From Nannocystis sp. (GTDB taxonomy: Bacteria; Myxococcota_A; Polyangia; Nannocystales; Nannocystaceae): 64,000 bases of DNA. Position 1 is the stretch's first letter; each line of letters begins with the position of its first letter. The notes under the pieces were generated by a model. It was not told where the DNA came from, ran no database searches, and saw nothing but the letters and a program-made list of their open reading frames with translations. The position numbers were made by a program, and so were the translations under genes. Shown here one piece after another: positions 35,474-42,573 of the stretch. Where the stretch lies: assembly GCA_016712315.1 (NCBI GenBank), contig JADJRG010000029.1:558001-622000 (forward strand), read 5' to 3'.

Positions 35474-37824
35474 GCGAGGCCGCGTGTAGCGAGGCGTCGA
35501 TGGCTGTGGTGGCCCCGCGCGACGTCGTGCGTGAGGGCTTCGAGCGGGTGCTCGCGGCGGTGCGGGCGCGGGACCCGGCGATCGAGACGGCGGCGATCGA
35601 GCGCGCGTTTGAGATCGCCTGCAAAGCCCACGCGGGGCAGCTCCGGCGCAGCGGCGAGCCGTACTTGATCCACCCGATCCGGGTCGCCGAGACGATCGCG
35701 ACGCTGGGCCTCGATCCGGTGTCCGTCGCGGCGGGGCTGCTGCACGACTCGGTCGAGGACTCAGAGCTGACCGTCTTTGACCTGACGGAGATCTTCGGCG
35801 CGGAGCTGGCGGGGATCGTCGATGGGGTCACCAAGCTCGGCAAGGTGCCGTACCTGTCACGTCAGGAGCAGCAGGCGGAGAGCTTCCGCAAGATGCTGCT
35901 GGCGATGAGCCAGGACATCCGCGTGCTGCTGGTGAAGCTCGCGGATCGCCTCGATAACATGCGGACGCTCGGGCACATGCCGGCCGACAAGCAGGCGCGG
36001 ATCAGCCGCGAGACGATGGAGATCTTCGCGCCGCTGGCCAATCGCCTCGGGATCCAGTGGATCCGCGCGGAGCTGCAGGACCTGAGCTTTCGTTACCTCG
36101 AGCCGGCGAGCTACGAGCAGATCCGGGGGAAGATGGAAGGGCTGCTCGGCGGCGCGGAGACCTTCATCGAGGGCTGCGCAGCGCAGCTTCGAGAGGCGTT
36201 TCGCGGCGGATCGGGCGTCGACGCGGACGATGAGGTGGGCTGGGGGGAGCGCGGAGCGGTCGAGGTGCGGTGGTCGAGGCGGCTGCCGTTTCAGATCTAT
36301 TTGATGGAGTCTGAGGACGGGCACGTCGTCGACACGATCTCGGATCTGGTGACGTTTCAGGTGGTCGCCCCCGATCGCGCGGGCTGCTATCACGCGCTCG
36401 GCTGCCTGCACTCCCGCTTTAAGCCGGTCCCCGACCGGGTGCGCGACTACATCGCCGTGCCGCGGCCGAACCGCTACCAGTCGCTCCACACGACGGTGAT
36501 CAACCGGCAAGGGGCGCGCGTCGACGTGCAGATCCGCTCGGTCAAGATGGACGCGGTGGCGGAGCGAGGGATCGTCGCGGAGTGGCAAGGGCAGGCGCAT
36601 GACGTCGATCGCAGCCACGGCTGGCGTAGCCTGAGCTGGCTCGCGGAGCTGATGGATTGGCAGGTCGATGTCCAAGATCCGCATGAGTTCATCGAGTCGG
36701 TGAAGGCAGATCTGTTCGCGGATGAGGTCTATGTGTTCACGCCGCGCGGCGACGTGTTCACCTTCCGCCGCGGCGCGACGCCGATCGACTTCGCCTTCGC
36801 GATCCACACCGACGTGGGGCTTCGGGCCTCCGGGGCGCGGGTCAACGGCCACCTGGTGCCGCTGCGTTATCAGCTCCGCCAGGGCGATACGGTGGAGATC
36901 ATCACGACGCCGAGCGCGGCGCCGCGGCGCGAGTGGCTGAAGATGTGCACGACGCCGCGGGCTCGCGCGAAGATCAAGCAGCACCTGCGGGCCGAGGAGC
37001 GGCAGCGGCTGCGCGCGGTCGGTCACTCGCTGCTCGAGCAAGAGCTGGCGGCGCGCGGACGCAGCCTGGCCGAGCTCGAGGCCTCTGGGGAGATCAGCGC
37101 GCGGGCGGCGGATCTCGAGCTGGCTCGCGATCTTCGCGGTGAGGACGGCCTGTATGAGGCGATCGCGGCCGGCGTGGTGACCGTGCAGAAGGTCGTCGAG
37201 AAGATCGCGCCGGGGCCGGACGCGCAGGACGATGAGAACCTGCTTCGCCGGGTGTTTCGCCGGGTCTCGGGGCGCCGCGTCGGTCGCAACGGGGCTGGCG
37301 CGAGCCTGAGCCCCAAGGAAGGGATCGCGGGCGCGCCGATCGTAGTGAACCGCGAGCGGACAGAGAGCCACGGGGCGAGCGCGGCGATGATCCAGCTCGC
37401 TCCTTGCTGCTCGCCGGCGCCGGGAGATCCGCTGATCGGCTACTTCTCGCCGGGGACGGGGATCGTGGCGCACGTGCAGGGCTGCTCCGAGGCGCTCGAG
37501 GCGGTCGATGAGCGGCGGGTTCACCTCGCCTGGGAGGAGGGGCTGGAGATCGACTGCGCGGTGACGATCGAGGTCCGGACGGCCAACACCGTGGGGCTGC
37601 TGGCGGAGATGAGCCGCGCCTTCTCGTACCACGGCGTGAATATCAAGCAGGCGAACTGCCGCGCGATCGAGGGCGGACAGCGGGCGATCAACACCTTTCA
37701 GGCGACGATCCGGACGCTCACGCAGCTCGAGTCGCTCATCATGACGCTCCGCGAGATCGACGGGGTGTTGGCGGTGGAGCGGGTGTTTACGCGGTCGAGC
37801 TCCTTCGGCGCTCGCTCTCCTTGA
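35470..37824 (+). CDS. RelA/SpoT homologue, bifunctional-type with altered synthetase motifs
   Basis: A 784-residue long RSH protein with HD, synthetase, TGS and ACT regions in order. The hydrolase motif is intact (LLHDSVED, His92-Asp93). In the synthetase region the conserved YQSLHT is present, but the catalytic Glu of EVQIR is Asp (DVQIR, Asp352), the YSIYRKM element is replaced by FQIYLME, and RFKDY/PKPN read RVRDY/PRPN. The RelA catalytic Asp equivalent (Asp292) is retained. The TGS domain (VYVFTPRGDVFTFRRGATPIDFAF) and C-terminal ACT domain are typical. The protein may therefore favour (p)ppGpp hydrolysis; this is inference from motifs. It is translationally coupled to gmk by GTGA. Confidence 0.93.
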   Translation: MSEAACSEASMAVVAPRDVVREGFERVLAAVRARDPAIETAAIERAFEIACKAHAGQLRRSGEPYLIHPIRVAETIATLGLDPVSVAAGLLHDSVEDSELTVFDLTEIFGAELAGIVDGVTKLGKVPYLSRQEQQAESFRKMLLAMSQDIRVLLVKLADRLDNMRTLGHMPADKQARISRETMEIFAPLANRLGIQWIRAELQDLSFRYLEPASYEQIRGKMEGLLGGAETFIEGCAAQLREAFRGGSGVDADDEVGWGERGAVEVRWSRRLPFQIYLMESEDGHVVDTISDLVTFQVVAPDRAGCYHALGCLHSRFKPVPDRVRDYIAVPRPNRYQSLHTTVINRQGARVDVQIRSVKMDAVAERGIVAEWQGQAHDVDRSHGWRSLSWLAELMDWQVDVQDPHEFIESVKADLFADEVYVFTPRGDVFTFRRGATPIDFAFAIHTDVGLRASGARVNGHLVPLRYQLRQGDTVEIITTPSAAPRREWLKMCTTPRARAKIKQHLRAEERQRLRAVGHSLLEQELAARGRSLAELEASGEISARAADLELARDLRGEDGLYEAIAAGVVTVQKVVEKIAPGPDAQDDENLLRRVFRRVSGRRVGRNGAGASLSPKEGIAGAPIVVNRERTESHGASAAMIQLAPCCSPAPGDPLIGYFSPGTGIVAHVQGCSEALEAVDERRVHLAWEEGLEIDCAVTIEVRTANTVGLLAEMSRAFSYHGVNIKQANCRAIEGGQRAINTFQATIRTLTQLESLIMTLREIDGVLAVERVFTRSSSFGARSP

Positions 37825-37868
37825 CGGTGGTTGACAACACCGCGCAGCCCGGTTATCCCTCCCCCCCC

Positions 37869-38039
37869 ATGGCATCACATAGTCAGGTCAGCAAGCGTAA
37901 GCGCGCACGTCGTCGGAAGAACGCGGGGCAGGCCCGCAAGAAGCAGCAGGGGCGTCGCAGCACGTTGTCGGCGGCCGAGCTGTTTGCTGGCTGTGGGGAG
38001 CCCGGTCAGCCGGCTCCTGCGGCGCCGGCGGCTGAGTGA
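37869..38039 (+). CDS. Small highly basic protein (56 residues)
   Basis: An open frame from ATG 37869 encodes 56 residues with a Lys/Arg-dense first half (KRKRARRRKNAGQARKKQQGRR) and an Ala/Pro tail. It begins 45 bp after the rel stop in the same direction, and a probable terminator follows at 38072, so it would be the last gene of the yicC-gmk-rel unit. The charge suggests nucleic-acid or ribosome binding, but there is no recognised domain. No ribosome site is evident before it; an in-frame upstream start at 37821 overlaps the rel stop. Confidence 0.5.
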   Translation: MASHSQVSKRKRARRRKNAGQARKKQQGRRSTLSAAELFAGCGEPGQPAPAAPAAE

Positions 38040-38071
38040 GACAGTTCTGGGAGAGCAGCGCTCCCCCCGGG

Positions 38072-38109
38072 TCCGGTCGGCCGTCATGGTGGCGGTCGCC
38101 GGATTTTTT
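38072..38109 (+). terminator. Probable intrinsic terminator
   Basis: An imperfect G+C-rich hairpin (TCCGG at 38072-38076 pairing with CCGGA at 38099-38103, extended with a bulge) is followed by six T residues (38104-38109). It would end the yicC-gmk-rel transcript. The rest of the gap to 38226 shows nothing I can assign. Confidence 0.55.
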
Positions 38110-38226
38110 GTTGGGCGTACCCTCGACGCTCGCCTGTGCGCGGCGGCTCGCCGGCCGCTCACATCCTTGATCTATCTGCGCTCATGCGCTTAGTCTCGTG
38201 CGCGACGGAGCCTCCGCGGAGAAACC

Positions 38227-40443
38227 ATGACCAAAGCGACCAGCCCACAGCTCGCCCCGGGCACGGTGATCGATGGCATGTACACGATCGGAGAGAGCCT
38301 GCGATCACGGCTCGGCGCCGTGACGTACGCTGCTTCGGATCCTAACGACAAAAAGGTCGCGGTCACGGTCTATCGTGCCGACAGCTTCGTGAACGCGATG
38401 GCGCTCGAGCGAGCCCTCCGCGAGCTGAGGCAGGTGTCGACGGTCGATGATCCCCGGGTGATCCACGTCTTCGACTCCGGGAAGCTCAAAGACGGCGGGA
38501 TCTATGAGGTCCACGAGCATGTTGAAGGTAAAACCATCGGCGAGCTCGGTCAGGTGAGCAGCGATGATGCCCGCAAGATCCTCGCCGATGCTGTGGCCGC
38601 GCTGAAGGCCGCGGCGGCGGTCGGGGTGCTCCATCGCGGCCTGGGCCCCGACGTGGTGCTCCGCGCGAGCGACGGCAGCGTGAAGGTCGGCGGGTTCGCG
38701 GTAGGTGAGCCGCAGGGCGGCGTCAGCTTCGGGGCGATCGAGTGCATCGCGCCCGAGCAGGTCGAGGGTAAGAACATCGACGAGGCGACCCTGGTGTACA
38801 ACCTCGGGGCGCTAGGTTATCGGCTGCTGCATGGGCGGCCGCTCTTCGTCGGCGATCTCGCGACGCAGCTCTTGCAACACGCAGCGAGCGTGCCGCCCGC
38901 GGACGTCGATCCCGCGCTGCAGAGCTCGTTGAGTAAAGATCCGAAGGCGCGTCCCGCCGGGTTGACGGCGTTTGAGGTGCAACTCGCGGGGATCCGCGCG
39001 CCAGCGGCTCCGTCCCCGGTGAGCAAGGGGATCGGTTTTGGGCCGATCCCGGGGGCGAAGATGCCGATCTCAGGGCCGAAGATCGCGCCCCCGCCAGGCC
39101 TCGGCCTCCCGGGGGCGAAGCCAGGCTTGGGGCCGCTTCCCGGCGCTCGGCCGAACGTGGCGTCTCCTGGTGGGTTGGCCGCGCCGAAGCCGGTTGTTCC
39201 TGGGCCGCCGATCGCGAGCGGCCCAGCGGTGGCGAAGCCTGCCGCGAAGCCGCGGACGCGCGGCTGGACGATGTTCATGGAGGCTACGGACGATGAGGTG
39301 GCGCCGGCGGCGAAGAGCACGGCAGCGCCGGTCGCAGCGCCTGCGCCGGTCGCAGCGCCTGTGTCGTTCGCAGCGCCGGTCGCAGCGCCTGCGCCGGTCG
39401 CGGCGCCCGCGCCGGTTGCAGCGCCCGCGCCGGTCGCAGCGCCCGCGCCGGTCGCAGCGCCTGCGCCGGCCGCGGTGCCGTTGGCCAAGGCGCCGGTCGC
39501 GGCACCTCCGGTGTCGCCCCCGTCGTTCGGTGCGCCTGTGGCGGCGCCTGTGGCGGCCCCTTCATTGGGCCTGTCTGCGCCGCCGATCGGTGGTGCTCCT
39601 GTCGCAGGGCCGCCGCTCGCGTCAGCGTTCGGGGTACCAACCGCCGCCCCTGCGCCGGCGGCGGCTCCGCTGGAGAGTAAGCCGAGCGTGCGTGGTTGGA
39701 CCATGATCATGGACGATCCGGAGGAGGCCGCGGCCGCGACCCCAGTGGTCGCAGCGGCGCCCGCAGCCGCGGCTCCGAGCACCCGCGGATGGACCATGCT
39801 CGAGGAGCTCAACGAGTCGCCACCTGTCGAGGTCGGCGCGGGCGTGCCGATGCCTGCGGAGCAGGCTGCTGCGACTGCGGCCCCGACCTCGCGCGGTTGG
39901 ACGATGTTCATGGAGGCGGAGCTCGAGGGTGAGAAGCAAGCGGCTGAGCTGGTCGCAGAGCCCGATCCCGAGTTCTACGACGGCGCGTTGACGACCGACT
40001 CCGGGACCGTGGTCGCGTATGCGCCCGAGGCGCCGAAGACCGCGCCAACGCCGAAGTTGGGCGAAGATCTGATGACATCCTTCGCCTCCCGGCTGCGTGC
40101 GGAGGAGGAGCCGGTGTCGTCGTTCGCGTCGCGACTCCGGGACGCCGACGACGAGCCGGCGGAGGAGAGCTTGGAGGAGCTCGCGAGTGCGACGACAGGG
40201 GCCGTCTCTGCCGCTCAGCAGGTCGCTGCGACCGGGAGCGAGGCTTCGGCGGTGCCGAGCTTCGCGGGAGCTTCGTCGCTGCCGCTGGTGCCGACCAAGG
40301 CGCCTGAGCTGACCCCGATCGCGCCGTCTCCCGAGGGCTTGAATGACTCTGAGGAGGTCACCGAGGGCGGCGGGAGTAGGATGCTCGTCGTCGTCGTCGT
40401 GCTGCTGGTGCTGGCTGGGATCGGGTACTTGGTCTTGCGCTAG
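38227..40443 (+). CDS. Tail-anchored pseudokinase with Ala/Pro linker and four RGWTM motifs
   Basis: A 738-residue protein. Residues 1-260 follow the Hanks kinase fold (MYTIGESLRSRLGAVTYAA, IAPEQVEGKNIDEATLVYNLGAL), but the catalytic residues are gone: the VAIK lysine is Thr (VAVTVY), HRD is HRG (LHRGLGPDVVL) and DFG is GFA (VKVGGFAVG). It is therefore predicted not to phosphorylate. A long Ala/Pro linker (about 260-600, with many APVAAPA units) carries four copies of a short motif: RGWTMFME (39259), RGWTMIMD (39691), RGWTMLEE (39784) and RGWTMFME (39892). Two FASRLR repeats follow, then a single C-terminal membrane helix (MLVVVVVLLVLAGIGYLVL). It looks like a membrane-anchored scaffold. A ribosome site (ggagaaacc) precedes the ATG. 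Confidence 0.88.
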   Translation: MTKATSPQLAPGTVIDGMYTIGESLRSRLGAVTYAASDPNDKKVAVTVYRADSFVNAMALERALRELRQVSTVDDPRVIHVFDSGKLKDGGIYEVHEHVEGKTIGELGQVSSDDARKILADAVAALKAAAAVGVLHRGLGPDVVLRASDGSVKVGGFAVGEPQGGVSFGAIECIAPEQVEGKNIDEATLVYNLGALGYRLLHGRPLFVGDLATQLLQHAASVPPADVDPALQSSLSKDPKARPAGLTAFEVQLAGIRAPAAPSPVSKGIGFGPIPGAKMPISGPKIAPPPGLGLPGAKPGLGPLPGARPNVASPGGLAAPKPVVPGPPIASGPAVAKPAAKPRTRGWTMFMEATDDEVAPAAKSTAAPVAAPAPVAAPVSFAAPVAAPAPVAAPAPVAAPAPVAAPAPVAAPAPAAVPLAKAPVAAPPVSPPSFGAPVAAPVAAPSLGLSAPPIGGAPVAGPPLASAFGVPTAAPAPAAAPLESKPSVRGWTMIMDDPEEAAAATPVVAAAPAAAAPSTRGWTMLEELNESPPVEVGAGVPMPAEQAAATAAPTSRGWTMFMEAELEGEKQAAELVAEPDPEFYDGALTTDSGTVVAYAPEAPKTAPTPKLGEDLMTSFASRLRAEEEPVSSFASRLRDADDEPAEESLEELASATTGAVSAAQQVAATGSEASAVPSFAGASSLPLVPTKAPELTPIAPSPEGLNDSEEVTEGGGSRMLVVVVVLLVLAGIGYLVLR
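39325..39470 (+). repeat. Degenerate tandem repeat encoding APVAAPA units
   Basis: Repeats of about 18 bp (gcgccggtcgcagcgcctgc-like) encode alternating Ala-Pro-Val in the pseudokinase linker. They are coding and in frame. Confidence 0.75.
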
Positions 40444-40467
40444 GCGCTCCCGTGAGCCCTCAACGCG

Positions 40468-40509
40468 AAGAAGAGCAGCCTCCGCGGGCGGAGGGCTGCT
40501 CTTCTTGTT
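40468..40509. terminator. Bidirectional intrinsic terminator between convergent genes
   Basis: AAGAAGAGCAGCC (40468-40480) pairs perfectly with GGCTGCTCTTCTT (40494-40506), extended inward by CTCCG/CGGAG with a bulge, and is followed by GTTT on the plus strand. A-rich ends of the stem supply the U-rich side in both directions. It separates the pseudokinase gene from the minus-strand small acidic protein gene. Confidence 0.8.
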
Positions 40510-40537
40510 TGAAGATCGGCTGCGAGGTGGACGCGGC

Positions 40538-40720
40538 TCAATCGTCTTCGAGGACCGGGAGCTGGTAGATCATCGTGTGCTCCTCCGTGGCTTCTTCTTG
40601 GACCTCCTCGAAGTCCTCGACCTCGGTGTCGGCTTGGGTGTGGAGGGTAGGGGCGCGGCCAGCCTTCCAGTCGGCGATCGCTTGGCAAAGGACAGCGTAA
40701 TCGATCATGAGCGGGGCCAT
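40538..40720 (-). CDS. Small acidic protein (60 residues), unknown
   Basis: A 60-residue frame from ATG 40720 begins MAPLMIDYAVLCQAIADWKAGR and ends in an acidic tail (VEDFEEVQEEATEEH) and YQLPVLEDD. It begins 14 bp after the tmk stop in the same direction and is bounded by a strong terminator, so it is probably the second gene of a tmk unit. The helix-like N-terminus and acidic tail look like a real small protein, but I recognise no family. Confidence 0.55.
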   Translation of the reverse strand: MAPLMIDYAVLCQAIADWKAGRAPTLHTQADTEVEDFEEVQEEATEEHTMIYQLPVLEDD

Positions 40721-40734
40721 CGTAGCGCCGCTGT

Positions 40735-41370
40735 CTAACCGAACGCAACCGCGAGCTCGTCGATCAACGGTGTGATCCTCGCGAGCAGATCCGCGGTCAC
40801 AGACTCGGGGGGACGGGCGCCGTCGATGATCGTGATCCTCGGATCGCGTGCGGCGTGCTCGCGATAGGCCGCGGCGAGGCGTCTCTGGAGATCGGGGGCG
40901 TCGTAGCGCTCTTCGGGGGCGTCCCCGGCGGTGAGGCGAGCGCGTACGCGCGCGACCGCGAGCTCGACGGGGAGATCGAGGAGGACGCACAGATCCGGCG
41001 CTGCGGCCCGCTGGTTGAGCGTCGCGACCCAGGAGGGCTCGCAATCGAGCGATTGGTAGACGAGTGAGGAGAGCACGTAACGATCCGAGATCACGATCGC
41101 TCCAGCGTCGACCGCCGGGTGCACCTCGCGGCGGAGGTGATCGAGGCGATCGGCCGCGAAGAGCAGGGCCAAAGTCGCGGCGTCGATGGGATCGGACGCG
41201 CTGAGCTGCTCGCGGATCATCCGGCCGATCGGGCCCCGTGATGGCTCGCAGGTGAGGTGGCAACGGGCTCCGCGAGCCGCGAGGGCCGCCGCGAGCGCGC
41301 GGGTCTGCGTCGTCGTCCCGCTGCCGTCGATCCCCTCGAGCGCGATGAAGAGTCCTCTTCGGCGCTTCAT
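40735..41370 (-). CDS. tmk: Thymidylate kinase
   Basis: A 211-residue enzyme that converts dTMP to dTDP. The P-loop is ALEGIDGSGTTTQ near the N-terminus, followed by the conserved CEPSRGPIGRMIR, the dTMP-binding DRYVLSSLVYQS and LDLPVELAVARVRAR. Length is typical. The frame continues upstream past ATG 41370, but that part is antisense to the next gene and lies before the conserved start. TACCCT is 7 nt upstream of the ATG, suggesting a leaderless transcript. Confidence 0.96.
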   Translation of the reverse strand: MKRRRGLFIALEGIDGSGTTTQTRALAAALAARGARCHLTCEPSRGPIGRMIREQLSASDPIDAATLALLFAADRLDHLRREVHPAVDAGAIVISDRYVLSSLVYQSLDCEPSWVATLNQRAAAPDLCVLLDLPVELAVARVRARLTAGDAPEERYDAPDLQRRLAAAYREHAARDPRITIIDGARPPESVTADLLARITPLIDELAVAFG

Positions 41371-41377
41371 GGGGCGG

Positions 41378-41383
41378 AGGGTA
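41378..41383 (-). promoter_or_regulatory. Candidate -10 box 7 nt before tmk start
   Basis: TACCCT on the minus strand ends 7 nt before the tmk ATG. Confidence 0.4.
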
Positions 41384-41475
41384 CCAGAGGCGCGGTGAAT
41401 CTGCGCCGTTCCCTCGCCCGCTCTGCGGCGTCGTGGCAGACTCGCAATGTCCCGCACAGGGGACAGGAGCGCGCG

Positions 41476-42573
41476 GTGAATCAGCCGAAGCCTGAGTTCG
41501 AGGGGCAGCCACACTACCCGTATCCCCAGGTCCCCCAGGCGCCCGGGGGGACGATCGTCAACTCGGGGGGGCCGCCGGGCGCACCGAACTACGGTGCGCC
41601 GATGCAGCCCGCGCCGATGCAGCCCGCGCCGATGCAGCCCGCGCCGATGCAGCCCGCGCCGATGCAGCCCGCGCCGATGCAGCACGCGCCGATGCAGCCC
41701 GCGCCGATGCAGCACGCGCCGATGCAGCACGCGCCGATGCAGTACGCGCCGATGCAGCCCGCGCCGATGCCGGGGCAGGTGCACCAGGGACAGATGCCGC
41801 AGGGGCAGGCGCCACCGATGCAGCACGCGCCGATTCAGCAGCCGGGGCAGGTGTACCAAGGACACATGCAGCCGGGGCCGGGGCCACAGGCGCCGCAAGG
41901 CCCGGCCTACGCGACTGCGCCGGCGAGCGCGGGTTATCCGGGGGTCGCGATGCCGGCAGGGTACCCACCCCCGAAGGGGCCCGCGGGAGCCGCGGATCCT
42001 CGGACGATGTACCAGTTCTCGGGTGCGGCCGCGCCTACCGGTGATAAGCGCACCTTTGTGGGATCACTCGACAGCCTGCAGGATCTCGGGAGCGTCGATC
42101 GGCACGAGCGCAGTACGAACCTCAAGACAGGGGCGTCGTCGTGGGTCTTGATCGTTGTCGGGCTGATCGTCGTCGGCGGCGGTCTGGCCTTCCTGTCGTT
42201 CAGCGGCGGGGACACTGCGCCCGAGCCGGTCGTGTCACAACCGGCGCCGGCGCCAGCACCAGCGGCACCGCCAGCACCGGTCGCCCCGGCCGTCGCGCCC
42301 GCAGGGGCGCTCGCAGAGGCCGGCACGCCGCCGGGAGGTCAGGCTGCCGCTCCTCCTCCCGCACCAGTCGAGGCGCCGGTCGCGACGCCTCCGGAGCCCG
42401 CTCCAGAGCCTGCCCCCGCCCCTACGCCCGCGCCGAAGAAGACGACGACCACGAAGCCGAAGCCGAAGCCGAAGCCTGCCCCCGAGCCCGCGCCCGCGCC
42501 CGAGCCAAAGAAGATCGCGCCGAAGAAGCCGCCGCGCGCGGACGGTCTCAACGATCTGCCGAAGCCGCCCTGA
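41476..42573 (+). CDS. Repeat-rich single-pass membrane protein (APMQ repeats, Lys-Pro/Glu-Pro tail)
   Basis: A 365-residue protein starting at GTG 41476 with a ribosome site (caggagc). The N-terminal 180 residues are Pro/Gln-rich and contain eleven perfect or near-perfect APMQ(P/H/Y) pentapeptides. One transmembrane helix follows (SSWVLIVVGLIVVGGGLAFLSF), then an extended Ala/Pro region and a KPKPKPKPAPEPAPAPEPKK stretch like that of TonB linkers. There is no folded C-terminal TonB domain; the chain ends PPRADGLNDLPKPP. The layout suggests a cytoplasmic disordered region joined to a rigid periplasmic spacer. Function is unknown. Its last 26 bp overlap the 3' end of the convergent gene. Confidence 0.8.
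   Translation: MNQPKPEFEGQPHYPYPQVPQAPGGTIVNSGGPPGAPNYGAPMQPAPMQPAPMQPAPMQPAPMQPAPMQHAPMQPAPMQHAPMQHAPMQYAPMQPAPMPGQVHQGQMPQGQAPPMQHAPIQQPGQVYQGHMQPGPGPQAPQGPAYATAPASAGYPGVAMPAGYPPPKGPAGAADPRTMYQFSGAAAPTGDKRTFVGSLDSLQDLGSVDRHERSTNLKTGASSWVLIVVGLIVVGGGLAFLSFSGGDTAPEPVVSQPAPAPAPAAPPAPVAPAVAPAGALAEAGTPPGGQAAAPPPAPVEAPVATPPEPAPEPAPAPTPAPKKTTTTKPKPKPKPAPEPAPAPEPKKIAPKKPPRADGLNDLPKPP
41596..41772 (+). repeat. 15-bp coding minisatellite (11 units)
   Basis: Eleven units of 15 bp (gcgccgatgcagccc and variants, 41596-41760) plus a partial unit encode APMQP/APMQH/APMQY. The number of units could vary by slippage without changing the frame. Confidence 0.92.

Noticed and set aside
41596..41772. Short tandem repeats considered as a CRISPR array
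   Set aside because: Units are 15 bp, directly abutting, without spacers, and in frame inside a gene.
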